Shown here: positions 42,944-52,755 of the stretch, in pieces
Position numbering within the stretch: the stretch's first letter is position 1
Layout: every line of letters begins with the position of its first letter
From: Trinickia terrae
Lineage (GTDB): Bacteria; Pseudomonadota; Gammaproteobacteria; Burkholderiales; Burkholderiaceae
DNA length: 64,000 bases
Direction: 5' to 3'
Assembly: GCF_005144415.1 (NCBI RefSeq)
Contig: NZ_SWJE01000013.1
Span: 118,432 to 182,431, forward strand
Notes under the pieces: generated by a model
Database searches by the model: none
Seen by the model: the letters and a program-made list of their open reading frames with translations, nothing else
Told to the model about the DNA's origin: nothing
Program-made: the position numbers and the translations under genes

Positions 42944-44341
42944 GTGAATGGGCAAGCCGAACGAGCACTGATCTACGTGGCGCGCGTGCCCGACGATGCG
43001 CTGCTCGAGCATCTGCGCTCGCGCGGCTGGCACGTGTCGGTGGCCCGCTCGGCCGCCGATGCCGCCCGCGCCATCCGGCCGGATGCGCCGTATGCGGGGA
43101 TCGTCGACGTCACGCGCATGACCACGCGCGAGCTGACGTGCCTCGAAGGGAGCCTGCGCCAGCAGCAGGTCGGCTGGATCGCGCTCGCGGACCCCGGGCA
43201 GCTCGAAGACGGCGAGGTGCGCCGCATCATCCGTCACTACTGCTTCGACTTCGTGAAGCTGCCGGCTGCGAGCCCGACGATCGACTATCTCGTCGGCCAC
43301 GCGTACGGCATGGTGACGCTCTGCGACCTCGACTTCGTCGCCGGCGTGGCGAGCGCCGGCGACGACGAGATGGTCGGCACCTGCGACGCGATGCAGCAGC
43401 TCTTTCGCACGATCCGCAAGGTCGCGAACACCGACGCGACCGTCTTCATCTCCGGCGAGTCGGGCACGGGCAAGGAGCTGACCGCGGTCGCGATCCACGA
43501 GCGCTCGCCGCGGCGCAAGGCGCCGTTCGTCGCGATCAACTGCGGCGCGATCCCGCACCATCTCTTGCAATCGGAGCTGTTCGGCTACGAGCGCGGCGCG
43601 TTCACCGGCGCGAACCAGCGCAAGATCGGCCGCGTCGAGGCGGCCAACGGCGGCACGCTCTTTCTCGACGAGATCGGCGACCTGCCGCTCGAAAGCCAGG
43701 CGAGCCTGTTGCGCTTCCTGCAGGAAGGCAAGATCGAGCGGCTCGGCGGCCACGAATCGATTCCGGTGGACGTGCGCGTGATCTCGGCGACGCACGTCGA
43801 CCTCGACGCCGCGATGCGCGACGGACGCTTTCGCGCGGACCTGTTCCATCGCCTGTGCGTGCTGCGCGTCGACGAGCCGCCGCTGCGCGCGCGCGGCAAG
43901 GACATCGAAATCCTCGCGCACCACATCCTGCACAAGTTCAAGACCGACAGCTCGCGCAAGATCCGCGGCTTCGCGCCATCGGCGATCGAGGCGCTGCACA
44001 ACTACGGCTGGCCCGGCAACGTGCGCGAGCTGATCAACCGTGTGCGGCGCGCGATCGTGATGGCGGAAAGCAAGCTGATCTCGGCCGAAGACCTCGACCT
44101 CGAGCAGTACAGCGGGCAGGAAGCGATGACGCTCGCGCAGGCGCGCGAGGCCGCCGAGAAGCGCGCGATCGAATCGGCGCTCTTGCGGCACCGGCACCGG
44201 CTCAACGAGGCGGCGCAGGACCTCGGGATCTCGCGGGTCACGCTGTACCGGCTGATGGGCGCGCACGGGCTGCGCGACGCGACGGCCTCGGAAGACAAAC
44301 CGCCCGCCGCGGGCGACGGGGATGGCGACGCCCACAAGTGA
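42944..44341 (+). CDS. VpsR-type sigma-54-dependent activator, copy 2
   Basis: A 465-aa activator closely related to the product of 34486-35850, with the same order: VpsR receiver-like domain with Asp at residue 55 (GIVDVTR), AAA+ with GESGTGKE and GAFTGA, and Fis helix-turn-helix (AAQDLGISRVTLYRLM). Long blocks of the AAA+ domain are identical. The GTG at 42944 with an AAGGAAG site was chosen because it aligns with the paralogue's start. The ATG at 42830 would overlap the fapF stop (ATGA), but its 38 extra codons use unusual codons. It is probably the last gene of the operon and gives feedback. Confidence 0.88.
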   Translation: MNGQAERALIYVARVPDDALLEHLRSRGWHVSVARSAADAARAIRPDAPYAGIVDVTRMTTRELTCLEGSLRQQQVGWIALADPGQLEDGEVRRIIRHYCFDFVKLPAASPTIDYLVGHAYGMVTLCDLDFVAGVASAGDDEMVGTCDAMQQLFRTIRKVANTDATVFISGESGTGKELTAVAIHERSPRRKAPFVAINCGAIPHHLLQSELFGYERGAFTGANQRKIGRVEAANGGTLFLDEIGDLPLESQASLLRFLQEGKIERLGGHESIPVDVRVISATHVDLDAAMRDGRFRADLFHRLCVLRVDEPPLRARGKDIEILAHHILHKFKTDSSRKIRGFAPSAIEALHNYGWPGNVRELINRVRRAIVMAESKLISAEDLDLEQYSGQEAMTLAQAREAAEKRAIESALLRHRHRLNEAAQDLGISRVTLYRLMGAHGLRDATASEDKPPAAGDGDGDAHK

Positions 44342-44437
44342 CGCAAATCGGTGCGAAGGCGGGCGCGGCCGGGCGAGCGCCGGGCGCGCTCATCGGCTCG
44401 GGTAGAATCGTCAGGATTACGGCTCCCTATTTTCTCG

Positions 44438-44944
44438 ATGACGACACTGACCCTGATCGTCGCTCGCGCCAGCAACGGCGTGATCGGCCGCGACAACCAG
44501 CTGCCCTGGCACTTGCCTGAAGACCTCAGGCACTTCAAGCGCACGACGATGGGCGCGCCCATCATCATGGGACGCAAGACGCACGAATCGATCGGCCGGC
44601 CGCTGCCGGGACGGCGCAACGTCGTCGTGACGCGCGATGCGGCGCGGCGCTTCAACGGCTGCGATACGGTCACCGATCTGCGCGCGGCGCTGGCGCTCGC
44701 GGCCGAGGACCAGGCGCCCGAGGCGTTCCTGATCGGCGGCGCGCAGCTCTACGCCGAAGGCGCGGCGCTGGCGGACAAGATGATCATCACCGAGATCCTC
44801 GAAGACTTCGACGGCGACGCGACGTTTCCGTCGCCGGACCCTGACGAATGGGAAGAGGTGTCGCGCGAGGCGCATCACGCGCACGCGCCGAATAACTTCG
44901 ATTACGCGTTCGTGGTTTATCGGCGCAAGCGCCGCAGCTATTGA
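44438..44944 (+). CDS. folA: Dihydrofolate reductase
   Basis: A 168-aa DHFR that regenerates tetrahydrofolate with NADPH. The substrate and cofactor motifs [36 protein letters not shown] and [15 protein letters not shown] are present. The start at 44438 gives [13 protein letters not shown], the standard beginning. It works with ThyA, which consumes methylene-tetrahydrofolate. Confidence 0.96.
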   Translation: MTTLTLIVARASNGVIGRDNQLPWHLPEDLRHFKRTTMGAPIIMGRKTHESIGRPLPGRRNVVVTRDAARRFNGCDTVTDLRAALALAAEDQAPEAFLIGGAQLYAEGAALADKMIITEILEDFDGDATFPSPDPDEWEEVSREAHHAHAPNNFDYAFVVYRRKRRSY

Positions 44945-45409
44945 ACGTCAGGCGGCAAAGACGGCTTGCCAACCGGTCGTTTCACCCGCCGCATCAAATT
45001 CACCATCAATCCAATTTTACGCAACAATCACTTCCGCTCGCCGACGCGAATTAAATCGGCGAGCTTTATCTTTACTTCGATAAATTACCTGCTATATTTC
45101 GACTCGTCCGCAACCAGCACTACGCGCTTACAAACCTCGCCAAATAGCCGCAACCTCAACGATACAAACACGTCTTTTCACATTTCAATTTACCATCAAG
45201 CATTTCATTTCGGCTTTTCATCCGAAGAGATTTTAACGAGCATTTACTTATCGATTGGACGCTCGAAGCCGGGAGAATTGATTCGCTTTGCGTCATGAAC
45301 GAGCACGGCGCGGCTGACGGAGAATCCTTGGTTGTCACATCCGCAGTTGCGCCGCCTAATGCCGAGACCGAAATCAGCTTAATGCCTCAGCCTTACTCAG
45401 GAGTCGATC
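44945..45409. other. AT-rich non-coding stretch
   Basis: 465 bases without a convincing gene. It is clearly AT-rich against the GC-rich window. Open frames across it have codon use unlike the rest of the genome and no recognisable motif. It probably carries the control region of the secreted protein at 45410, but no clear promoter was identified. Confidence 0.5.
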
Positions 45410-45982
45410 ATGCTGATGAGCACCCTATGCATGCGGATTGTAAAGGCCACTGCTGCAGTGTTATGCGTCCCGTTGCTTTTGCTTGGCCTCGCAAGCCTCA
45501 CGACGCCGGCACTCGCACAAATTACGCTAAATCCCGTGGTATGCAACGGAACGGATTTAGCAACCTATTCCCCACCGCTGATCAATACCGAGCAATCGGA
45601 GCAAATTCAAGTATCGGAACAATATTCAAAGTGCGAGGTACTGGATGGCTCCGGCATTACCGGCGCCTCCGCCAATTACTCGGTAACACGGAATCTCGCT
45701 TGCACGGACGTTACCGGCGGCCCGGGAATGCATGTGATTCAGTGGTCGGACGGCGAGACCAGTGCGTACAGTTACACCGTTTCGGATAATTTCGCAGCGG
45801 GCAACGCCGTCATTTTATTCAGCGGAACGATCACGGCGGGGCGTTACCTCGGTCAAACGGCCATCACCACTTTCGTTATCAGCAGCGGACTAAGCCAGGC
45901 GAATGCCCTCAGTGCCTGTGCCGGCCCCGGCATCAATCAGCTCAGGGGCACAGCAACGCTTGTGATCGCGCCAAAATTGTAG
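45410..45982 (+). CDS. Secreted protein of unknown function
   Basis: A 190-aa protein with a strong signal peptide (VLCVPLLLLGLASLTTPALA, then QITLNP). The mature part is rich in Ser, Thr, Gly and Ala, is probably beta-rich, and has four Cys (VVCNG, SKCEV, LACTD, SACAG) that could form two disulfides. An AGGAG site lies 6 bases before the ATG. GC content is lower than in the neighbours. A decayed second copy follows immediately. No family was recognised; two-Cys-pair secreted or adhesin-like proteins are possible. Confidence 0.7.
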   Translation: MLMSTLCMRIVKATAAVLCVPLLLLGLASLTTPALAQITLNPVVCNGTDLATYSPPLINTEQSEQIQVSEQYSKCEVLDGSGITGASANYSVTRNLACTDVTGGPGMHVIQWSDGETSAYSYTVSDNFAAGNAVILFSGTITAGRYLGQTAITTFVISSGLSQANALSACAGPGINQLRGTATLVIAPKL

Positions 45983-45984
45983 TG

Positions 45985-46354
45985 TCCTGCGGCACGCTCT
46001 TAGGACGGGTCCGGCATAAGAAGTGCGTCCGCCAACTACTCCGTCACGCGGACAATTTCCTGCACCGACCTGCTTGCCGGAGGCCCCGGTCAAATCACGT
46101 ACCTATGGTCGGATGGTGAAACGAGCGCCTTCAGTTATAACGTCACGGTCAATTTCGCAAACGGTAATCAGGCCGTCTTGCTGAGCGGAACGCTGATCTC
46201 CGGGCGTTACCTAGCTAGGTCAAGCTGCGACCGATACGATGGTGCCGGCCGGATTGACTCAAGCGAATTTCCTCACTGCATGCCAGCCACGGCGCCGGCT
46301 TCTCGCAGATCAACGGTACGTCGACCGTCGTGGTCGCCCCCAAGCTTTGGCCGT
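45985..46354 (+). pseudogene. Truncated, frameshifted copy of the 45410 gene
   Basis: Translation gives SASANYSVTRTISCTD, WSDGETSAFSYNVTVNFANG and LLSGTLISGRYL, which align with the preceding gene. The 5' third is missing. A 4-base duplication (CTAGCTAG near 46209-46216) shifts the frame; reading on gives DTMVPAGLTQANFLTAC. A second shift follows, before INGTSTVVVAPKL. At least two frameshifts and no start make it a pseudogene. Confidence 0.8.
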
Positions 46355-46361
46355 TTTGCGT

Positions 46362-46389
46362 GTCCGGGCAAGCGCGCGCTTGCCCGGAC
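46362..46389. other. 28-bp perfect palindrome after the pseudogene
   Basis: GTCCGGGCAAGCGC (46362-46375) and GCGCTTGCCCGGAC (46376-46389) are exact inverted arms. No T-run is present on either strand. It lies between the pseudogene and the end of pmbA. Confidence 0.5.
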
Positions 46390-46441
46390 TATCCGCGATC
46401 TGAATGGGCTCGGCATTCGTAACGCGGCAGCGCCCATTGCC

Positions 46442-47812
46442 TTACTGTCCCGCCACCGTCATCCGTTCGATCAGCACCGAGCCCGTCTGCTTGGTGCCGC
46501 GCACGATCGTATCGGCGCCGATCGCGACGATGTGCCGGAACATCTCCTGGAGCGTGCTCGCGACCGTGATCTCCTCGACCGGATACTGGATCTTGCCGTT
46601 CTCGACCCAGAAGCCCGACGCGCCGCGCGAATAATCGCCCGTGACATAGTTCACGCCCTGCCCCATCAGCTCGGTCAGCAACAGGCCCGTGCCGAGCTTC
46701 TTCAGCATCGCCTCGAAGTCGTCCTCGGGACGCGTCGCGGAGCTCGTCAGCGACAGGTTGTGCGAGCCGCCCGCGTTGCCCGTCGTCTGCATGCCGAGCT
46801 TGCGCGCGGAATACGTCGACAGGAAATAGCCTTCGACCACGCCGTCCTTCACCACCGCGCGCTGCTTCGTGCGAACGCCCTCTTCGTCGAACGGCGAGCT
46901 GCCCATCGCGCGCGCCACGTGCGGGTCTTCGGTGATCTGCACGTGCGGCGCGAACACCGGCTTGCCGAGGCTGTCGACGAGGAACGAGGTCTTGCGGTAG
47001 AGCGCGCCGCCGCTCGTCGCCTGCACGAACGCGCCGAGCAGGCCGGCCGCGAGCGGCGCTTCGAACAGCACCGGCACCTTGCGCGTATCGAGCCCCTTCG
47101 CGCTCATCCGCGCAAGCGCGCGCTCGGCCGCATAGCGCCCCACCGCTTCGGGCGCCGCGAGCTCGGCGGCGCTGCGCTTGGACGAATACCAGTCGTCGCG
47201 CTGCATGTTGCGCCCGCTGCCCGCGATCGGCGCGCACGCCACGTAGTGGCGCGAGTACGGATAGCCGTGCAGGAAGCCGCGCGTCGTCGCGAGCACGAAC
47301 TGCGAATGCTGGGCGGAGACGCTCGCGCCTTCGGAGTTGCGGATCTGCGGATCGGTCGCGAACGCGGCGTCTTCGGCGCGGCGGGCCAGCTCGACCGCTT
47401 CGTCGGCGGTCAGGTCCCACGGGTGATAGAGGTCGAGATCGCGCGGCGCCGTTTCCAGAAGCTCGGTTTCGGCGAGGCCGGCGCAATTGTCCTCGGCCGT
47501 GAAGCGCGCGATGTTGTAGGCTGCGGCGACGGTGTCGCGCAGCGCCTGCGGAGAGAAGTCGGACGTGCTCGCGTTGCCTCGCTTCGCGCCGATGAAGACG
47601 GTCACGCCGACCATCTTGTCGCGGTTGTGCTCGATCGTCTCGACCTCGCCGCGCCGCACCGACACCGACAGACCGTCGCCTTCGGAGATTTCGGTCGCGG
47701 CGTCGGTCGCGCCGAGCGATTTCGCGTGACGGAGAATGTCTGACGCGATCTCTTTCAGTTCGTTCTGCGTGTGCGGAAAAAACCGCTGCTTGGCTTCCAT
47801 GTCTGCTGCCAT
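46442..47812 (-). CDS. pmbA: Metalloprotease PmbA/TldE
   Basis: A 456-aa TldD/PmbA-family protein, the PmbA (TldE) partner of the TldD-TldE heterodimeric metalloprotease that processes small peptides such as microcins and the CcdA antitoxin. Recognisable blocks are GLSVSVRRGEVETIEHNRDK, SFLVDSLGKPVFAPHVQI and NYVTGDYSRGASGFWVENGK. PmbA lacks the HExxxH zinc motif of TldD, and none is seen here. ATGs at 47812 and 47800 are both possible. It is divergent from yjgA, the usual arrangement. Confidence 0.93.
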   Translation of the reverse strand: MAADMEAKQRFFPHTQNELKEIASDILRHAKSLGATDAATEISEGDGLSVSVRRGEVETIEHNRDKMVGVTVFIGAKRGNASTSDFSPQALRDTVAAAYNIARFTAEDNCAGLAETELLETAPRDLDLYHPWDLTADEAVELARRAEDAAFATDPQIRNSEGASVSAQHSQFVLATTRGFLHGYPYSRHYVACAPIAGSGRNMQRDDWYSSKRSAAELAAPEAVGRYAAERALARMSAKGLDTRKVPVLFEAPLAAGLLGAFVQATSGGALYRKTSFLVDSLGKPVFAPHVQITEDPHVARAMGSSPFDEEGVRTKQRAVVKDGVVEGYFLSTYSARKLGMQTTGNAGGSHNLSLTSSATRPEDDFEAMLKKLGTGLLLTELMGQGVNYVTGDYSRGASGFWVENGKIQYPVEEITVASTLQEMFRHIVAIGADTIVRGTKQTGSVLIERMTVAGQ

Positions 47813-48083
47813 CGTTGTAGCCGTCCGGTATTGAGCTGTTTCGTGGGGGCCGTGCGCCGCGGGCCCAGCGGGAGGCGGTCTTGCTGCGCCCATCCGTGTT
47901 GCGTCGTGATGCCGATCACGCATCCCGCGATCATAGCAAGGTCCGGGCCGGTTCACCTGCGATTCCACGCGGCGATAAACCCGGTTCGCGGCCGCGCAAG
48001 CGTGCGCATCCGAACAGACTATGAGGACGTTCCCCCGCCCCCGGCCGGGCGAAAGACGCCTGCCGGCACGCTACAATGCCGGG

Positions 48084-48695
48084 ATGACACGCAAAACCCG
48101 CATTCAACCCATGTCGTCCGCCGACTCCGGCGATGTCGACGAAAACGGCTACGACCGTCCCAGCAAATCCCAGCTCAAGCGCGAAATGCACGCGCTGCAG
48201 GAGTTGGGCTTGACGCTCGTCGAGCTGCCCAAGGACGCGCTCAAGCGCATGCCGATGCCGGAAGACCTCGCCGACGCCGTGCAGGAAGCGCGCCGCATCA
48301 CCGATCACGAAGGCAAGCGCCGGCAGATCCAGTATGTGGGCCGCGTGATGCGCTCGCTGACCGACGAGGAAACCGCCGCGCTGCGCCAGGCGCTCGACAC
48401 CTACAACGGCGTCAACAAGGCCGAGACGGCGAAGCTGCACTGGATCGAGCGCACCCGCGACGCGCTCATCGCCGACGACGAGGCTCTCACCGCGTTCCTG
48501 CGCCAGCACCCGGCCGCCGACGCGCAGGAAGGCCGTACGCTGATCCGCAACGCGCGCAAGGAGGCGCAGCAAGGCAAGCCGCCGCGCTACTTCCGCGAGC
48601 TGTTCCAGTGGATCAAGACGGTCAGCGCCGCGGATTCCACGGACAAAGAACACGACGCCCCCGCCGAAGACGACGATGACGACTCCAACGCGTAA
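48084..48695 (+). CDS. yjgA: Ribosome biogenesis factor YjgA/DarP
   Basis: A 203-aa DUF615 protein (YjgA, also DarP), which associates with late 50S precursors and promotes peptidyl-transferase-centre maturation. The core [20 protein letters not shown] and [20 protein letters not shown] are typical, and the C-terminus is acidic. The gene overlaps mog by 20 bases, and it is beside pmbA as in many proteobacteria. Confidence 0.93.
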   Translation: MTRKTRIQPMSSADSGDVDENGYDRPSKSQLKREMHALQELGLTLVELPKDALKRMPMPEDLADAVQEARRITDHEGKRRQIQYVGRVMRSLTDEETAALRQALDTYNGVNKAETAKLHWIERTRDALIADDEALTAFLRQHPAADAQEGRTLIRNARKEAQQGKPPRYFRELFQWIKTVSAADSTDKEHDAPAEDDDDDSNA

Positions 48696-49296
48696 TCATC
48701 CCGATGAAATCCTGATCGGCCTCGTGTCGATCAGCGACCGCGCGAGCAGCGGCGTCTATGAAGACAAGGGCATTCCGTCCTTGCAAACGTGGCTCGCCGG
48801 GGCGCTGAAGTCGCCATGGCGCGCCGAGACACGCCTGATCCAGGACGACGCCGCGACGATCACCGCCACCCTCGTCGAGCTCGTCGACGAGGCCGGCTGC
48901 GATCTCGTGCTGACGACGGGCGGCACCGGTCCGGCGCGTCGCGACGTGACGCCCGAGGCGACGCTCGCGGCGGGTACGAAGGAGATGCCCGGCTTCGGCG
49001 AGCAAATGCGGCAGATCAGCCTGAATTTCGTGCCGACGGCGATCCTCTCGCGGCAAGTCGCGGTGATTCGCGAGGCGCCCGATCACGCGGCGCTGATCGT
49101 GAACCTGCCCGGCCAGCCGAAATCGATTCAGGAGACGCTGGAAGGCTTGCGCGACGCGTCGGGCGCGGTGAAGGTGCCGGGCATTTTCGCCGCGGTGCCC
49201 TATTGCATCGATTTGATCGGCGGCCCGTACATCGAAACGAACGACGATGTCGTGGCCGCGTTCCGGCCGAAAAGCGCGCGGCGCGAGACGAAATGA
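48676..49296 (+). CDS. mog: Molybdopterin adenylyltransferase
   Basis: A 206-aa MogA that adenylylates molybdopterin before molybdate insertion. It carries the MPT-binding motif [16 protein letters not shown], the start [20 protein letters not shown], and [21 protein letters not shown] family sequence near [10 protein letters not shown]. It overlaps yjgA by 20 bases and is convergent with orn. A GGGCCG-TTG-CGGCCC hairpin (49302-49316) lies in the short gap after it. Confidence 0.95.
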   Translation: MTTPTRNHPDEILIGLVSISDRASSGVYEDKGIPSLQTWLAGALKSPWRAETRLIQDDAATITATLVELVDEAGCDLVLTTGGTGPARRDVTPEATLAAGTKEMPGFGEQMRQISLNFVPTAILSRQVAVIREAPDHAALIVNLPGQPKSIQETLEGLRDASGAVKVPGIFAAVPYCIDLIGGPYIETNDDVVAAFRPKSARRETK

Positions 49297-49350
49297 CGAA
49301 CGGGCCGTTGCGGCCCGCCCTCACCGGAATGGCAACGGCAACGCCGCCCG

Positions 49351-49968
49351 CTACGCCCCCTGCTCCGGCGCGCTCTGCGCACCGGCCGCCGGAATCAGGA
49401 AATGCTCACGGTAGTACTTGAGCTCGTCGATCGACTCATGGATATCGGCCAACGCCGTATGCATCGCCCGCTTCTGGAAGCCCTTGTAGATCGCGGGCTG
49501 CCAGCGGCGGCACAACTCCTTGAGCGTGCTCACGTCGAGATTGCGGTAATGGAAAAAGCGCTCGAGCTCCGGCATCCAGCGGGCCATGAAGCGGCGGTCC
49601 TGGCAGATCGAATTGCCGCACATCGGCGACTTGCCGGGCGGCACGTAGGCGCCGAGAAACGCGCGGATCTCCTCGGCGGCAGCCTCCTCGGTCACCGTCG
49701 AGGCGCGCACACGCTCGATCAGCCCCGAGCGGCCGTGCGTGTTCTTGTTCCACTCGTCCATCTTGTCGAGCGTTTCGTCGCTCTGGTGAATGGCGAGCAC
49801 CGGGCCCTCGATGGCCACGTCGAGCGTCGAATTGGTCACGACCACGGCGATCTCGATGATGCGATCGGTGTCGGGCTCGAGACCCGTCATTTCCATATCG
49901 AGCCAGACGAGGTTCATCTCGCTGCGCGCGAGCGTCGGCTCGCCGACGGGTTCGAGAATGTCAGTCAT
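49351..49968 (-). CDS. orn: Oligoribonuclease
   Basis: A 205-aa DEDDh exonuclease that degrades 2-5-nt RNA, including pGpG from c-di-GMP turnover. The motifs are [20 protein letters not shown] (Exo I), [18 protein letters not shown] (Exo II), and [18 protein letters not shown] (Exo III with its His and Asp). The frame stays open far upstream, but homology ends near [11 protein letters not shown], so 49968 was used. It is divergent from the M48 peptidase. Confidence 0.95.
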   Translation of the reverse strand: MTDILEPVGEPTLARSEMNLVWLDMEMTGLEPDTDRIIEIAVVVTNSTLDVAIEGPVLAIHQSDETLDKMDEWNKNTHGRSGLIERVRASTVTEEAAAEEIRAFLGAYVPPGKSPMCGNSICQDRRFMARWMPELERFFHYRNLDVSTLKELCRRWQPAIYKGFQKRAMHTALADIHESIDELKYYREHFLIPAAGAQSAPEQGA

Positions 49969-50136
49969 GAATGTCAACCTTGGTTGGATGAAGCGCCGCC
50001 GAGGCGCCGGGCGGTGCCCGCCAGCCGCCGGCCAGCGGCGGCCAGGACCGGTTCGCGCACATGGCCCAGGGCGCAAAAAAGCTCGCCGGATCGGCGAGCC
50101 CCTATAATTCTCGCATAGATACAACGGGTTCCCTCG

Positions 50137-51396
50137 ATGTCCACTCTCCACTTCACTATCCTGTTCGCGGCCGCCGTGCTCGCCATGGTCGGCACGAAGC
50201 TCTGGCTCGCGTCGCGCCAGATCCGCTTCGTCGCGGCGCATCGCGGCCAGGTCCCCGAGCAATTCGCCAGCAAGGTTGCACTCGCCGCGCACCAGCGCGC
50301 TGCCGACTACACGATCGAACGCACGCGGCTCACGATGCTCGAAGTCGTGGTCAGCGCCGCCGTGTTGATCGGGCTGACGCTGCTCGGCGGCGTGGAGGCG
50401 CTGAACGTCGCGATCTCCGGCGGGCTCGGCGACGGCTACCTTGGGCAGATCGCGCTCGTCGCGGCCGTCATGGCGATCACGGGCCTCATCGACCTGCCGT
50501 TCGACTACTACCGGCAGTTCGTCATCGAAGAGCGCTTCGGCTTCAACCGCATGACCAAGCGCCTCTTCTTCACCGATCTCGTCAGGAACGTCCTGATCGG
50601 CGCGGCGCTCGGACTGCCGTTCCTGTTCGTCGTGCTGTGGCTGATGGACAAGGCCGGCAGCCTCTGGTGGCTGTGGACGTGGGCCGTGCTCATCCCTTAT
50701 CAATTGTTCGTGATCAAGATCTATCCGACCTTCATTGCGCCGCTTTTCAACAAGTTCGAGCCGCTCACGGACGACGCCCTGAAGCACCGCATCGAAACCT
50801 TGTTGAAGCGCTGCGGCTTCACCGCCAGGGGGCTCTTCGTGATGGACGGCAGCCGTCGTTCCGCGCACGGCAACGCGTACTTCACGGGCTTTGGCGCCGC
50901 CAAGCGCATCGTTTTCTTCGATACGCTGATCTCGCGTCTGTCGGGCAGCGAGATCGAAGCCGTGCTCGCTCACGAGCTCGGTCATTTCAAGCGCCGCCAC
51001 ATCATGAAGGGCCTGATCGTCAGCTTCGCGATCAGCCTCGCGTTGCTCGCGCTGCTCGGCTGGCTCACGCAATGCGTCTGGTTCTACGAAGGGCTCGGCG
51101 TGCGCCCGTCCATGACGGGCAGCAACAACGGCCTCGCCCTCGTGCTGTTCCTGCTCGCCCTGCCCGTGTTCCTGTTCTTTGTGTCGCCGCTCGGCAGCCT
51201 GACCTCGCGCAAGCACGAATTCGAAGCCGACGCGTTCGCCGCGAGCCAGACGGGCGCACGAGACCTTGTCAGCGCGCTCGTCAAGCTCTACGAAGACAAC
51301 GCCTCGACGCTCACGCCCGACCCGCTCTACACCGCGTTCTACTACTCGCATCCGCCGGCGTCGCAGCGGATCGACCGTCTGCTGCGGCACGCATGA
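50137..51396 (+). CDS. M48 family membrane metalloprotease (Ste24-like)
   Basis: A 419-aa integral-membrane zinc peptidase. The N-terminal membrane part includes the M48 N-domain region [20 protein letters not shown]. The zinc motif is [10 protein letters not shown] and the downstream Glu ligand is in [10 protein letters not shown]. It resembles the Ste24/CAAX protease 1 group; in bacteria these act in membrane-protein quality control. The stop overlaps rsgA as ATGA, so the two are co-translated. Confidence 0.92.
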   Translation: MSTLHFTILFAAAVLAMVGTKLWLASRQIRFVAAHRGQVPEQFASKVALAAHQRAADYTIERTRLTMLEVVVSAAVLIGLTLLGGVEALNVAISGGLGDGYLGQIALVAAVMAITGLIDLPFDYYRQFVIEERFGFNRMTKRLFFTDLVRNVLIGAALGLPFLFVVLWLMDKAGSLWWLWTWAVLIPYQLFVIKIYPTFIAPLFNKFEPLTDDALKHRIETLLKRCGFTARGLFVMDGSRRSAHGNAYFTGFGAAKRIVFFDTLISRLSGSEIEAVLAHELGHFKRRHIMKGLIVSFAISLALLALLGWLTQCVWFYEGLGVRPSMTGSNNGLALVLFLLALPVFLFFVSPLGSLTSRKHEFEADAFAASQTGARDLVSALVKLYEDNASTLTPDPLYTAFYYSHPPASQRIDRLLRHA

Positions 51397-52331
51397 GCGG
51401 CCGCCCCGCCAAGACGGCGCGCCGCACGAATGCGGCGGCGCGCACCGAAGGACTCGTCATTGCCGCGCACGGACGTCACTACGTGGTCGCGCCCGACGGC
51501 GCCGATGCGCTGCTGCAATGCTTTCCCCGCGGCAAGAAGAGCGAAGTGGCGGTGGGCGATCGCGTCGTCTTCGAGACCACCTCGGCGGACCAGGGCGTGA
51601 TCGTAGAGATCGGCGAGCGCCGCAATCTGCTGTATCGCTCGGACCAGTACAAGTCCAAGCTCTTCGCCGCGAATCTCGACCAGCTCCTGATCGTGCTCGC
51701 CACCGAGCCGCACTTCAGCGAGGACTTGCTCGGCCGCGCGCTGATCGCCGCCGAAGCCAATGCGCTCAAGCCGCTGATCGTGCTCAACAAGACCGACGTC
51801 GAGGCCGCGCTGCCGGCGGCGCGCACGCGGCTCGAGCCGTATCGCGAGCTCGGCTACGAAGTGCTGGAGTTGTCGATCAAGACGCGCCCCGACGCCGCGC
51901 GCGAGGCGCTCGTCGACCATCTGCACGGCCACGCGACGCTGCTGCTCGGCCAATCGGGGATGGGCAAGTCGACGCTCGTGAACCTGCTCGTCCCCGACGC
52001 CGCTGCGGCGACGCGCGAAATCTCGACGGCGCTCAACAGCGGCCGCCACACGACGACGTTCACGCGCCTCTATCCGCTGCCTGTCGGCGGCGCGCTGATC
52101 GATTCACCGGGCTTTCAGGAGTTCGGGCTGCACCACTTGACCGAAGGCCGGCTCGAGCGCGCTTTCCCCGAGTTCCGGCCGCTGCTTGCGCATTGCCGCT
52201 TCTACAACTGCCATCACCTGCACGAGCCGGGCTGCGCGATACTGGAAGCCGTGGCGGAAGGCCGCGTTGCGCCGGAACGCCATGCGCTTTATGCCCAACT
52301 GGTGCACGAGACGGACCAAGTCGTCCGCTGA
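51393..52331 (+). CDS. rsgA: Small ribosomal subunit biogenesis GTPase RsgA
   Basis: A 312-aa circularly permuted GTPase for late 30S maturation. An OB-fold N-terminus ([20 protein letters not shown]) is followed by motifs in permuted order: G4 LNKTD, G1 GQSGMGKST and G3 DSPGF. A C-terminal zinc finger follows ([14 protein letters not shown]). The 4-base overlap with the M48 gene supports the ATG at 51393. Confidence 0.95.
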   Translation: MSGRPAKTARRTNAAARTEGLVIAAHGRHYVVAPDGADALLQCFPRGKKSEVAVGDRVVFETTSADQGVIVEIGERRNLLYRSDQYKSKLFAANLDQLLIVLATEPHFSEDLLGRALIAAEANALKPLIVLNKTDVEAALPAARTRLEPYRELGYEVLELSIKTRPDAAREALVDHLHGHATLLLGQSGMGKSTLVNLLVPDAAAATREISTALNSGRHTTTFTRLYPLPVGGALIDSPGFQEFGLHHLTEGRLERAFPEFRPLLAHCRFYNCHHLHEPGCAILEAVAEGRVAPERHALYAQLVHETDQVVR

Positions 52332-52365
52332 TGGGCACCCTGATTCGCTCGCCTTACAGCCGCTT

Positions 52366-52689
52366 ATGCTTCGATTGATGCACGCTCCCAACGTGATCAT
52401 CGCCCAGCACTGGATCAACGTGCTGGCGGCGGCCGGGGTTGCCTGTGAACTGCACAATCGTTATTTGAACGGTGCGCTCGGCGAGATCCCGGCGGATCAG
52501 TGCGCACCCGAACTATGGCTCGTCGACGAACGCGACGAAGCGCTTGCAAGGAGGTTGATTGAAGCCGCATCGAAGGGACCGCCCGATGGTGCGGCGACTT
52601 GGCGGTGCCATGCCTGCGGAGAGACGCTCGAAGCGCAATTCACGCAATGCTGGCGGTGCGGCGCGACACGCGATCCGCGCGATGAATGA
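52366..52689 (+). CDS. DUF2007 domain protein with zinc ribbon
   Basis: A 107-aa protein. The N-terminal DUF2007 fold (VIIAQHWINVLAAAGVACEL; PELWLVDERDEALARRLIE) resembles a signal-transducing PII-like half. The C-terminal zinc ribbon has CHAC and CWRC pairs. Function is unknown. It follows rsgA by 34 bases and may share its transcript. The ATG at 52378 is an alternative start. Confidence 0.82.
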   Translation: MLRLMHAPNVIIAQHWINVLAAAGVACELHNRYLNGALGEIPADQCAPELWLVDERDEALARRLIEAASKGPPDGAATWRCHACGETLEAQFTQCWRCGATRDPRDE

Positions 52690-52755
52690 GGCTTGAGCCG
52701 TGACAGATGACGTGCCGCACGATCGGGCACGTCATCAGGAAGCGGCAACGCCGGC

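Noticed and set aside
44966..45298. A 110-codon frame in the AT-rich gap after folA
   Set aside because: No ribosome site, signal or family motif, and composition is that of non-coding AT-rich DNA.
46178..47743. A long plus-strand frame over pmbA
   Set aside because: It is Arg/His/Leu-rich antisense sequence to pmbA, which has clear family motifs; only its first part overlaps the pseudogene.
50000..51390. Extension of the orn frame far upstream over the M48 peptidase gene
   Set aside because: The extension is a shadow of the peptidase; homology to oligoribonuclease begins near 49968.
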